Below are positions 11,353 to 22,640 of a stretch of DNA of 64,000 bases, in pieces (position 1 is the stretch's first letter; each line of letters begins with the position of its first letter). Source of the DNA: Druceiella hillmani (lineage: Eukaryota > Arthropoda > Insecta > Lepidoptera > Hepialidae); contig JAYKKI010000074.1 in assembly GCA_039881145.1 (NCBI GenBank), forward strand, positions 8,066,001-8,130,000. The letters run 5' to 3'. The position numbers were made by a program, and so were the translations under genes. Under the pieces are notes generated by a model. The model had not been told where the DNA came from. It ran no database searches and saw only the letters and a list, made by a program, of their open reading frames with translations.

Positions 11353-11362
11353 CACACACACT
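11268..11362. repeat. CA/TA compound microsatellite
   Basis: A (CA)n start is followed by about 70 bases of TA repeats and a short (CA)n end. It creates a spurious Tyr/Ile-rich ORF on the minus strand. Confidence 0.97.
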
Positions 11363-12959
11363 ATTTTTGTACGATGTGCATACTTAAATGTTTATTACTT
11401 GCGCCTAAATGTGTATGGGAACTTCACAGTCCAACTTATACTCATATTTAATAAGTTTTTTCAGAAATATTATTAGAACAGGAATAATACATCCTAACCA
11501 CGCTTCGACGGAGTTAAATATTGTATATAAAAATTAATAACAAAAATGTTTCCTCTTCAATATCCAGTACCCGTGATGTGACACGAGATGGATTGAATTT
11601 AAAATGATGTAGGCATATTGACAGAGTCGGATAGCTTGCTTATATGTTAAAGGAAGGCGTACAGAAACCTGTAGTCGCAAAGTAGAGACCCCATTGCATA
11701 ATTTTATCATTTATGAAAATTTATAATAAATAATCCATTTTATAATAATTAACAAATTTTATAATGACTCAATGGCTGGCGTGATATACCTATGTGTATA
11801 TATGAATACGTTCGCAGGAAAACATTCTGCAGTTGGCTATTGCTAACTAATTTACCGGATTTTTATTTATTCTCTTGGCCTCTCGTTAAAACGCAAACTA
11901 TCGACATTATGGCACGTGAATTGCAGACTTTTTTAAAAATGTTGTTAAGAAATATTGTGTAAGAAATATTATTAAACAAAACGATTCACATGGCAACTTT
12001 GCCATAGTTTGGTCTTTTACCTTCAGATGTAATAGAGTGGAGAGCAAGTATTTCGCATAGCCTGTAGGCATTTAATACTTAAATTTCAGCGAAAGCCCGA
12101 AAGATGAAAACAGTATTAATGTCGAAGTTTGTTCTAATTGTTGTTTTATAAATATTTTACAATAAAGTTTTCCAGATTAAATTCCCGGAGGAACTTTCAA
12201 TTAAATATTCCCGAAGGAATCGCAATGAAAATTCAAAACATTTTCATTTAAATTTTTGTTTCGGTGTGCATTTTTTACCGAAAAAGTCAATTATTGATGA
12301 AAAAGCAATGGATGATCAAAAGAATGAATGATCAAAAAGCAAGTTTTTTCGATAATTTTTGTTAAGATTTCATTATTTGCTAGGCGTTGCGATTATTGAT
12401 TGCCTTTGGTTACGTCTTGTGTAGTGGAAATAGTTGGTTTAAAGCTACCGTCCATTATCGTCTGTTGAAAATCATTTGTTAACCATGATTTTTAATTTAA
12501 AATTTTTATTTCAAATTTTTTCTTTAATTTGTTAGACATCGGAATAGCGTTGACGATGAAATAATTTATTTGCCTTTTTTGGTGTAGAAATTACAAACTT
12601 AAATGTATGCACATTAAATTTACGTATATTTAATAATGTTGTTTAATATTTACTCTGAAGTGCTTTAGAGCAAAAATACATATACAAATTGACAAAATCC
12701 GAGATTTTCAAACATTAAAAAAATACTAAGAATTATAAGATACGTATTGATCATTTACATTAAACAAAAGTGACAACTAATTTCACTTCAGACGACTACA
12801 AGAAATCTTACTGAAATAGGTAAATGCACATAGGAAATAAGTTGTCGCAAAGACCGAAGTGTCACAGCACACCTTGACTCTATGAAATATATTAAGGGTG
12901 AAGTTTGACATCATCTCATAGAGAATATGGGGAAACATTCTTTTCACTTAAGCTTGATA
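11363..12959. other. AT-rich, nothing recognised
   Basis: It contains an imperfect 30-base duplication near 12176-12228 ('aaattcccggaggaactttc' / 'aatattcccgaaggaatcgc') and a repeated 'atgatcaaaa' near 12312-12340. No gene can be supported. Confidence 0.35.
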
Positions 12960-13075
12960 TCGCAGAGAATTCGTTCGCGTCGCTAAACGCTGATGTACAC
13001 GTGCGTAAGGCCACTTAACTTGGTTCGCCGCGAGACGCGACGTTTGTGTCGACACCTTTCGAGATTTTGTCACGA
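12960..13075. promoter_or_regulatory. CpG-rich block, possible regulatory element
   Basis: Dense CpG dinucleotides ('gttcgcgtcgctaaacgctg', 'tggttcgccgcgagacgcga') stand out from the AT-rich flanks. No coding frame is apparent. Confidence 0.3.
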
Positions 13076-13434
13076 CTTACCTATTTATTTTCATATTTCA
13101 TCCTATGTATTTGTTTACTGTTAAATTTCTTTAGAACACTTTTTTAAAATTAATATAATGGGTCTTATATCAGATCTGATGGTTTGGTTGTAATTTTGAG
13201 TCTATTATCCTTATTAATAATTTCTCAATAGTACTAAAAATTATTCTTAAAATAATACTGCAAATAGGTGCTAGAATTTCTAATATCGAAATATCCCGTA
13301 AATTTTCTAAAGCCCCTCATACATTGTTACATACCTGACCAGATTTAACATTTTATATATATTTTTTTTCATTTGAATTTTTACTCCTAACTCAGGAATG
13401 ATAGTGTACTGTGGATTATTTCCTGTTACAAATC

Positions 13435-13680
13435 GGCAATTCCAATCTGTGCGGCTCGATCCGCTCGTGTAAGGTAGTGATATAGCGTTACACGCAAGCG
13501 CCGCGCCACCCTATCCGGGAGCTTTTATATCGATGCACACGCCCCTAAGGGAGACGATAAAATTCTATAGAAACCTTATCGAGACATCGAGCCGTTATTA
13601 GCCGATACTTTGACACTTGACGATTGGCTTCCTTTGTGGCTTTCGAAAAGCAACCTTTATCTTAGCAAAGTTACTTTAGA
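13435..13680. promoter_or_regulatory. GC-balanced block with TATA-like motif
   Basis: This 245-base stretch is less AT-rich than its surroundings ('gcggctcgatccgctcgtgt', 'cgcaagcgccgcgccaccct'). It includes 'gagcttttatatcgatgc', which has a TATA-like core. It contains no coding frame that I recognise. It could be a promoter or conserved non-coding element; sequence alone does not decide. Confidence 0.3.
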
Positions 13681-16051
13681 TAAAGTGTTAATTTTCACTT
13701 TTCATTGTATAATAAGTTTTTAAGTAAGAGTGCTTTCGTATAATCGTTTTCTCTAACAGTATTATTTTGTTCTAGTTCAGCAGAAAAATTGTTAAACGAA
13801 GAATAAGATAAAGTAGAAAACGTAGTTTTAAATCTGTAGCGAATTATATAAAATTGTAAGAATTTATTGAACGAAACTAACGCAATATAGACTAATTGCA
13901 CTGTTTTAAATTCGTTATATTCTCTATAAAGTATTACATGATCGTAACATGTCTTTCTCAGCTATTTTTAGGATTATAATTGATTGATTATAATGATTTC
14001 GTCTTCTGTGAATTGTTTTCTTCTTAATAAAATATAACGATACGGATGTTAAAGGTTAATTAAAGTTTAAGCTAATGATGAATGATAATTTCAACAAAAT
14101 CTATATAATCGGTTTTTAATAAAGCGAATCGACACATAGATCGACAAATAGATATAAATTCTGAATGTTATTTTTTTTATTTGTGATAGTAGTACATTGT
14201 GTAAAAAACGAGTTTTTAAGATACTTTTATTAATGTGTAAAAATTAATAAGAAATAGTGAAAGTTTCACTTATACACTATCCTCTGTTAACTTTGGTAAT
14301 CTTTCTATTGATAGAGTTATCAAAATTCATGAAGATTCACTTTGAGCCATATTCAAGCCATTATTTTTAAAAATAAAAGGCTTATCAAACTTAGTAATAA
14401 ACTATTTTCTTTCTCTGAAAAAAGTCTTTATTTTGATATTTCTTTCATATTATTTTACTATGATAGAAAGATGAATATATACAAATATAAGATAAATATA
14501 GTATACAAATATAAATATAAGTTCAGAAAATCTTTAAAAGGCAATTAAACACGCTTGTAAAACGCGTGACTTTTTTTTCAGACATCTTTGTGATTCGAAT
14601 CAGCATGCAAATGTGATAGGTAGTTTCAGGGATATTCCGAACATATTTAAAATAATTTTCTGACTTGTTCCCTACTATTATTATTTTGAGTTGCTCCACG
14701 CGAACGTAATTATTTCGAACTTAACAGAAGTTTAGAATTAGAGCAGTGAGTCAAAGCAAATGCGCAAATATCATGCAAAGGGTTAATTTATGTTTAAAAA
14801 AAGATTTTAATTTTGAATGAAATATGTTTATAAATAGTAATTCTTATTCATCAATTATGTAAGAAAATTTGTGATAAAAGTCAAACAGAAGAAACAAAGA
14901 CAAATAAAAGTCAAACAGAACTGTATTTCATTTTCTTTCAAATGTTATTTCTATGAAAAGTCGTTCGACTCTTTTCTTATTGTAATAAGTAATACAATAT
15001 CTCATGCTTAAGTATTGTCGTGATAATCACTAAACTATTTAAAAATATAAACTTTATATTTTCGAACACTTTTAAAATTTAAGTAAGGAGAAATTAAGAA
15101 ACTTATAAAGTATAAGTAATTGATTGATTGGAAATAATAATGTGCTTCTTATATATTTTATTTATTTAAATGAAACCTTAAATAATAATTTCTTTGTTTT
15201 GGCAACGATTTCAGTCAGAACGTTTCATTGTATTCTTTTGCGTTAAAGATATCTATATTTGGTGTAATTTTCCCTGAAGAATTTGGGTTTCATGTTTTAG
15301 TTTATGTTAACTTAATATCATGTTAATCAATAAAACATTATCCAATTTAAATAGTTGATTATTTACTTAAGCAGAGGGAATCATATATGAAATCAAACTG
15401 TTATATAACAAACGTTTAAACGACATATTTAACCTAAATTATTGCTTCTTCTACGTTTACTTACTAGAAAATAATACGTCAAAGAAGAGTTCAGTGTAAA
15501 GTATTTTCATCCAAAATATTTTCATTGTAATGAACAAGTACGTAATTGTATGCTTTTAAATGTCTTTCGTATCTTAAATACCACAAAATTGCAACAGTAT
15601 TGGCATAATGAACCGTTTCGCATACATATGTGGTGATGGTTATAAATTAGCGGTGATGATTTATCATATTGGATTTTTGATGGCGTGATTATAATTGAAC
15701 ATGGATTAACTAATCCCTTTCTATGTCAAATAATAGCTCATGAAGTCGTAAATTAAAAAAAAAAACATAAACTATAAGCAAGGGCTGGTTAAAATCATAA
15801 AAATGGTCTGATTTTAGCAATTAACAAAAATATTATATAAAACCATTGTAAAAACCTTATGGATTAATAATATATACTCGAGAAAGTCTATAAAAATATT
15901 TTGGGTAAAAATAATTATTTTGCAAATTTTAAGGAAAATGTTCTAGATTAGACACTAAATCTTTTAGCTGTCTAATCGTTCTGTGCTTCGAAATTTCTTA
16001 ACTTGAAATTGAAAATGAGATATATTGTTTGATTTAGAGAAATATTTTGTC
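13681..16051. other. AT-rich, nothing recognised
   Basis: ORFs of 68 codons at 13695-13901 (-) and 14342-14548 (+) lack motifs and are probably chance. No tandem repeats or strong hairpins were seen. Confidence 0.35.
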
Positions 16052-16147
16052 CACAATTAAATTAAACTACGTGATATAGTATTATATCTACTTTCTTTAA
16101 GTCCTTTACCACCATCTAGGTTTCGTTGTATTACAACATATTCAGGT
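16052..16147 (+). repeat. Foldback repeat family, copy C (left part only)
   Basis: Starts 'cacaattaaattaaactacg' and runs through 'tctactttctttaagtcctt', 'taccaccatctaggtttcgt' to 'acaacatattcaggt', then loses similarity. The central hairpin and the inverted right half are missing. The repeat family is defined by the copies at 3991, 8944, 40851 and 60118. Confidence 0.8.
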
Positions 16148-18357
16148 ATATATTTATTACATATACTAAATATACAAATACTACACCGTTTCTTTCTTAA
16201 TCACTTTTATTTAATTAAAGAGTTTAGTTTAATCAATACGACAATCAAATAAACATCGATTAGTTAATTCAGGATTAGCCGCCAGATTAATTGCTGGCTA
16301 AAGTATTCATATGCCTTCGATTGTCAGTAGTCTCGTCTTGAACAGCCTTCTAATACCCTTTCACTTTCTTTAATCATTGCTCTGTTTCCACATTCTCTAC
16401 AGTAACGTTCCAATCTAGAAATTCTCCACTAGATGTAATGCATTGTTGATGTAACATGTAAGCTTATTTGCTTTCTTCATCTCTTTGCCGTATAGCTTAT
16501 ATTATGATGTAACGAAATACTCTCGTGATTAAAGCTGTTCTGATAGTATATTCTTACGACAGAGTAAGGTGTTGCATTATACATCATTAAATATTCATGC
16601 GTTTTTTCTTTTATATTTTTTATTTTGAATAATTTTGAAATACTTTAAGATGTCTCTGTTCTGGTGTTTTTCTTTATCGTTCGTCCGAGGCAAATATGCC
16701 AATCTGCAAAAGGGCTTAAATTACTCACGAATCAGCTCATTGTCTGCTGTAATGGATATCGGATAACTTGACTAAATATTTTGCGTTCCTATCAAGTTGC
16801 ATTCCTTACAACTCTTTGCCAGAATATCAACATCTATCAATTCTCGGCTATCAGACCTTAGATCGTAGTCGCCCCTTCATAGTCACGATTCTAGGATAGT
16901 TCTGTTGTGTTGCGTTTATTACTTCTTTCCTAAGTTTATTTAAAATTATAATTCTATTTTTTCTCAGAAGGATATTTCCTTAAAAGCTTGATTCATATTC
17001 AAAAAAATTGAAATTACTTTCCGGTCTCATTTGACAGATTACTATATATATTTTCTCATATTCGTAATTTTCAAATTCCTTCAAAGTTTTAATTATGTCT
17101 CGTAAAGACACTGCGTGAGGTATTTACTATTCGAGTGTTTACATAAGCGCGACAGTGAATTCGCGACAGATCTGCAATATTAATATGGGAAATATTATGG
17201 AATATATGGAAATATATGTAATTTCGTTAAGTCTTCAGCCTCATAACCTATCATTAAACCTCAGAGGATCTTTATTTTAGAATTCAAACGATTTTCTTTT
17301 CTGTTCGACTATATTTTTCTCACAGTCTGTTATACTTTTCCGATTAGAGAGATTTTCGTACGCATTAATCCTAGCACGATTTTTATTAGTCTGCATTAAA
17401 GCAGCCTCTAACGCAATAAGGCTGGCGTCCGCTATTGCTCGTGTTTTTGCTTAGACATTATAATATCCTTAGGTTTCTATTACCGTTAATCTTTCTTTCA
17501 GCTTCCTAAAAGTGTTTAAAAGATTTACTTTTTTCTAATCATTTCTTTTAACAGATCTGTCTTTGTAACTAAATTTAGGTTGAATTTATTGATAGGTTGA
17601 ATTATTAGTTCAAAAAAACTCTAATTCTTCAATCATCTTCCATACACTAAGTTAAGCGTCTAATTTTTGATACATATTTGATCAACATTCTTTCCAAGTC
17701 ATTCTGATTATAAACCCCTTGTATCCATAAAGATCGTTCAATGTTATGACAGTCGTCAGATGTCGAGAATTAGAATGGAATCCATTCGTAATATTCACTT
17801 TAGTAAATTATTAAATATTCAATACAAGATAAGGAGCAGTTCTCTTAAAGTACTGTTTTATAATGGGCGCTATATGCGAAGGTCACTGAGACGATTGATT
17901 TGTTTTTTCATGTATATAAGGCTTGAATAATTATTTGATCTGTTCCTCTACATTTTTTTATTAGAAATAGGTTTTCTTCAATAGGGGTGCATGACAGTTG
18001 AAGGGGGTAAGTAAATAGCCTGCATCAAGGTAGGATAATTTATTTCTAGAATAAATTTTTGGCAAGGTAGGATACTTTGCTGCAGGCTAAGTATAAGTAT
18101 TTGCTTTAATATAACATGTTGCTTACTCAAATATTTTGGCAAATTATTTTAATAATAACGCCATATATATGATGAATTTAAAAATTTTAAACCTTTTACA
18201 GCTATGATACCCGCCTCGCTGCCATAAAATACTCATCTTGCTGTCAGAGGCAGGCAAATTTTTATTCGTTTCCTTTAGTGGCTGGTAGCAAATAACTTTA
18301 TAGTTGGTCACATTTTTGAAAATATTTTCCTTCCCACACGATATATGCTTTACTTAC
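16148..18357. other. Unassigned; direct repeat near 18.03 kb
   Basis: No gene is recognised. Around 18018-18088 the string 'caaggtagga' occurs twice, and 'gcctgca' / 'tgcaggc' bracket an inner near-palindrome 'aatttatttctagaataaat', so this is a small nested inverted structure. At 18200-18250 a GC-richer run ('tacccgcctcgctgccataa') has no assignable role. Confidence 0.3.
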
Positions 18358-18492
18358 TGCTGTAAAACAGCATCATTTCCATTAGCATCATATTTTAGAG
18401 AGATTCGCTGAATTTGGTTACATGTGAAGGAAATGGTGACCATCCCACCATTTGCTTCACACTTATAAAAGGTCAAAATAGTCGTAATGGTC
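18358..18492 (-). CDS. Candidate internal coding exon, unknown protein
   Basis: I do not recognise the product. On the minus strand a pyrimidine-containing acceptor ('tttctttttaacgttact...attatag', ending at 18493) is followed by 135 bases of open frame. A strong consensus donor 'gtaagta' begins at 18357. The length is a multiple of three, and the frame starts with one and ends with two split-codon bases, so it could be skipped or kept without shifting frame. The translated segment is varied in composition, with two cysteines and strand-like alternation (FYKCEANGGMVTISFTC, then ISLKYDANGNDAVLQ), unlike the lysine/isoleucine/tyrosine-rich chance ORFs nearby. No neighbouring exon could be placed with confidence. 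The splice signals are observed; the coding status is inference. Confidence 0.25.
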
Positions 18493-18696
18493 CTATAATT
18501 TGTAGTAACGTTAAAAAGAAATACCCTTGGAAATACGAACATTGTTTCGATTAAAGACAAAAAAACTTATCACTATCGCAATAATATTAAGGTATTGCTA
18601 CTGTACAAAATATATTGTAATTCATAATGAAAATATCGGATTACAATTTTAATATTATAATAATGTAATCTTGCATTGAATTATTCTATTTTTTTT
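18493..18696. other. Non-coding between two candidate exonic segments
   Basis: AT-rich, with a possible acceptor-like 'ttgtacag' on the minus strand near 18600. Nothing else is assignable. Confidence 0.3.
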
Positions 18697-18789
18697 CTAC
18701 TGAAAATTCCCAAGAAGAAATAAAAGTTGGCAGCACGAACGTTGCATGACAAGCAGAATTGAAAGGAGGACGACTCCGCGCCGCGCCAT
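18697..18789 (-). CDS. Short ORF resembling a signal peptide, 30 residues
   Basis: A minus-strand ATG at 18787-18789 sits in a CpG-rich patch ('gcgatggcgcggcgcggagt'). It opens a 30-codon frame starting MARRGVVLLSILLVM and then QRSCCQ, followed by TAG at 18697-18699. The order of charged start, hydrophobic stretch and small/cysteine region is what a secretory signal peptide looks like. The CpG-rich start site contrasts with the AT-rich surroundings. No good splice donor follows within the frame, so either the segment is a tiny secreted peptide, a first exon with a weak donor, or coincidence. I do not assign a gene. It is upstream of the candidate exon at 18358-18492 on the same strand. Confidence 0.2.
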   Translation of the reverse strand: MARRGVVLLSILLVMQRSCCQLLFLLGNFQ

Positions 18790-19700
18790 CGCGATTGTTA
18801 CAATTTAAATTAATAGTCCAAATATAGGCTTTTACATCATGTTTGATACGAAAAGGAATTGAAATAGATCGTGAAAAGATTATTGATCTACTAATATATA
18901 AATATAGAAACATGAGTTAGTTTCCCCTTATGTGATTCATCGATCTTAGCAATTATTTACTAAAAACGAAAACTTCACAGGTGTATTCTATAGTTATTTG
19001 ATAGATAGGTAAAAGATAAAATTCCTTCATCTCACGCAAGTTTATATGATTATAATACTAAAATAGCTTAAGCCATAAATATTAGGTAAATAACTTTTTT
19101 AATTATATATTTTATCGTTTACCGAAGATTTGAATCACAAATATGATAAGTACATACATAGGCGTGTTAATTTTTGTGATCGATTGCCATGTTCCGCATT
19201 TTTGATTGTGACCAAATTTATGGAAGCGATTCCGAGGTAATGTCATGATGACTAGTTTCAAATAAAATAAAGAATATAAAAGTGTGTAGTTTGTACTTAT
19301 TTATATTCTATATCTAATTATATAGAAGCTACCCGTCACGGTTAAGAGAAAATAAAATAGTGTGTTTATACTTTTTTTTCTCATCGTTTTCATTAGTTAT
19401 TTATTTTATGAACGATTAGTTAGTTATTCTTATTCTCAACGATTTAAATATTTATTTTATGGTTTAGTTGAGCACAGAACTCCAAGATTTAACATTGTAA
19501 CAAAAACCCTTTTAAGAAGTTATCTATAATAATTATTTATGTACATTCTGGTACTTTTTTGTAAATATTAATTTCGTCAACAAATATATTAATACATTGT
19601 TTTACTGTATCTATAACGGTTAGGAAGTTTAAGTGTTATTTTTTACATTTATTCGGATCGAAGTGCGCCGAGTGCATTTTAGGGTGAATAAATCGTTATT
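18790..19700. other. AT-rich, nothing recognised
   Basis: A 75-codon minus-strand ORF covering 18686-18913 overlaps the signal-peptide-like frame and shows no motif. Otherwise the stretch is blank. Confidence 0.35.
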
Positions 19701-19790
19701 ACACATATACACATGCACACACACCCATATGTGTGTGTGCGTGCGTGTGTGTGAGTGTGTGTGAGTGTGTATATGTGTGTTTATATATAC
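19701..19790. repeat. CA/GT compound microsatellite
   Basis: Short (CA)n is followed by interrupted (GT)n with 'gagtgtgt' variants, ending in a TA run. Confidence 0.95.
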
Positions 19791-20639
19791 ATCCTATGGG
19801 CACTATAAATTTTAGAAAGTTTCATGTCAAAAGCATAAGAGCTCATAAAGACAGAATTTGAATTATTCAATAAAGTTTACTATGCACACTAAGTATACTA
19901 ATTTCGTCATTCTATTTTTATAGAGGAAAGTATTGTTCGTTTGTTCTTTTTTTTAAATTTGTTAATTTTTTGTGTCAAAAAAAAAACAAGCAGAATTATC
20001 CTATTTAAAATTATAATTATGCGGTTGAGGTACTGATATTTTTTACTTCATTGCACGAGTCTGATTCTGTCTTTCTGATTTCTTTTATTTAGTAAGAATA
20101 AACTATACGCGTTAATTATATCGTAAAAAATTGCGTTATATGACGTAAGGTTTCATTTTTAATACAAGTATATATTATCATAGTATTTTTATTGCTTTGC
20201 TTTATTTCAAGCGAAGTTATGTAGTGTTATATTTCATGCGAGATAATGATAGTGAGAGTAATTTAATCTAATATCAGTTCGAGAGTTATCAACTTTGGAT
20301 TACTGTAGAGTATAGAACATAGTATCTACGTGTTCTTCCATTCCATAGATGATTAATTATTAGGATTAAATTCTCTGGGCTATATTAAAAGCCTATACAG
20401 ATTCTGTGTATTATTTGATATTGGTTGCTACGAGAGAATGTTGGTAAAAGCATAACCTAGATTCAAACTCAGTCCTCAGCCTATTTCGAAAAGAAATTGG
20501 TCAAGTGCGTTATTATATTTTACATATGGAATATAAAGTATGTACTCATTGAAGGCTTTTACTGTTTTATTCTTTGTTTTCCCTTTTGACGAGAACTGCG
20601 GTGAAATAGGATTTAAAATCATAAATCTCAATCGTCCTA
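19791..20639. other. AT-rich, nothing recognised
   Basis: It leads into the CpG-rich block at 20.64 kb. No gene or repeat was defined. Confidence 0.35.
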
Positions 20640-20832
20640 AGCTCATAAGGAAGGCGCTACGCGAAAAGTTCCCGCACCGCCCGCCGTCTGTACCCCGCCC
20701 GCCCTGCGTCAGCAGTGTGACGTCGGCGCCGCAGCCTCCAGCCGGATGCTAATCAATTCTCCGCCGGCGCCACCTACGCGCGTCTTGCGCCCCTGTGTGC
20801 GTGCGGCCCGCTCCGTTTAGCGCGACCTATGT
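20640..20832. promoter_or_regulatory. CpG-island-like block, candidate promoter or enhancer
   Basis: By hand count there are about 28 CpG dinucleotides in roughly 170 bases, by far the densest cluster in the window. Visible motifs include GC-box-like runs ('accccgcccgccctgcgtca'), a CRE-like half site ('gtgacgtcgg'), and a homeodomain-type core 'gctaatcaatt' embedded between the GC-rich halves. The flanks return abruptly to AT-rich sequence. An open frame crosses part of it on the plus strand (20540-20752), but it is mostly proline/arginine from CpG composition and I do not call it coding. It could be a promoter of a gene outside the window, an enhancer, or a CpG-rich exon. The composition is observed; the function is inferred. 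Confidence 0.4.
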
Positions 20833-21353
20833 TGCACGATTTTATATATTTACTGAACGAAACGTGTTGTTTTTATATATATGATCAATTATAACTTAAA
20901 CTACGGAGTTGATGTACAAACTCGTACCATGGAAAATATTATACAATAACAGAGTACGATAAGCAAGTGACATTTATGTATCGAAAATATGAGTTAAGCA
21001 AACATATGCAGCAAGTTGATAAAATTAATCAGTAGTTTACCCGATTATTGGAAATAATAGCAAGCATTAAAATTATGATTGCTTCAGAAGCTCGAAATAA
21101 AAATGTATACTGTATATACTAATTGGTTATGTTATGATTTAATCTATGATTTAAATAGTAATATCAAGTTGCGTTTCATTTCGTGAATAAGTTTTTCGTA
21201 TTGCTTTTAAATATTTGCATTTTGAACTTCATTACTTTTATTTAACTATCAATGTATGTCATAATTATAAAATAATGAAGCTTTATTGCTTCAAAGCTTA
21301 AAGCTCAGGTGTCAAGGATTCGCTTCCTTTAAACAAAATGTTAACATACTTAT
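20833..21353. other. AT-rich, nothing recognised
   Basis: No gene is seen. The plus-strand frame reaching into the following microsatellite is composition-driven. Confidence 0.35.
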
Positions 21354-21383
21354 TTATATATACATACATTATATGCGTGTGTG

Positions 21384-21432
<49 letters not shown>

Positions 21433-21449
21433 TACATACATACATATAA
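21354..21449. repeat. TA/GTAT microsatellite
   Basis: 'gcgtgtgtgtatg' leads into about 50 bases of TA repeats, flanked by 'acatac' units. Confidence 0.95.
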
Positions 21450-22535
21450 TAGTAATCGTAAATATTGGTGACCAGGTTAACTAATCAATCAAGATCATAT
21501 TGCTAATATCGATCGTTTGGAACATTTGTATGACGAAACAGAAAAGAAAAATGCCTTGTATTCTAGGCGAAAGCGAAAATTTTGATAAATTTTGTTCTGT
21601 ATAAGAAAAGAAACTTGCTAATTATGTATATTTCAATGACAACCAAAAGTCACATTTATTATCAATATTTCCATTATCATAATTTATTACTAAACTTCCT
21701 TACAATTGAAAAAAAACTTTAGTATAAGTTGACCTCTAAATGAAAAGAAGAACTAATAAAAACTGATAATTTTAGATATTAATCCACTAGACTTGTGAGT
21801 ATTTTTTTGAGTATTGAGATTTTGTATGTGTCGGATTTAAGTTCGGGAATGTGAATCTTATTTTCACGTGATCATTCAATAATGTATTATTTCTTTTTAT
21901 AATTACTACTATTCAATAATTTATTCTATATGTTGTTAAACATTACAAAAAATTTAAATTATAGTAGAATATTATAATTTTTAAATTCAATTTTATTATG
22001 AGGGACACTATAGTTTAATGTACTGATAAAATATTGTATTTATCTAATTTTTCTATATACATTTTCAAATTTATTTACTGGACTTTTAATTAAAGCAAAA
22101 ATTAGCTTAGTTTAATTTTTTTATGAAGAGTATTGTAGATTTTCGATGCAAAAAGCATTTATATTATATTGATATGGTTTTAAATTAAGTTAACGGGTTT
22201 TGAATTTTTTTGTATAATCAAACAAATTTGTTATTATCTAGGTATTCCTTCAGCAAATTGGTAATATACACTTCTGGATTTTTAAAATATGTAACTCTGA
22301 CCGATCTAAAATTACAAATAAGTTAAAACATTCACTTTTCATTTAAACTTTTTTTAGACATTTTTGAAATATTAATTTATACCTTTTCATACATTTTTTT
22401 ACCCTTTACAACTGTTTATTTCCACTTTTCTCGTTATGTTATATTTCGTTCTGTCAATAAGCAGTAGTCAAATGAATGACAAGTTGCACTTACATTTGAG
22501 TCCTCACATTATTATAGATATGTTTAGTAATTTTT
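21450..22535. other. AT-rich, nothing recognised
   Basis: No coding, repeat or hairpin signal could be supported. Confidence 0.35.
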
Positions 22536-22640
22536 AGGGTTCCGTACCTCAACCTTATAAGATCATTCTCATGTTTATCTGTCAGTTCATCTGTCACAGT
22601 TGACTTTTTCAGAAGCAATGCGACGTAGACAACTTGAAAT
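22536..22640 (-). repeat. Dispersed repeat with 'agggttccgtacctca' edge, minus orientation
   Basis: Reads 'tttttagggttccgtacctc' then 'cttataagatcattctcatg' and 'gtcagttcatctgtcacagt'. This is the reverse-complement arrangement of the repeat at 8195-8352. A 63-codon minus-strand ORF here is incidental. Confidence 0.6.

Noticed and set aside
20540..20752. 70-codon ORF ending in a proline/arginine-rich tail
   Set aside because: The tail is produced by the CpG-rich block; the front half is AT-rich chance frame. A regulatory block is the simpler reading.
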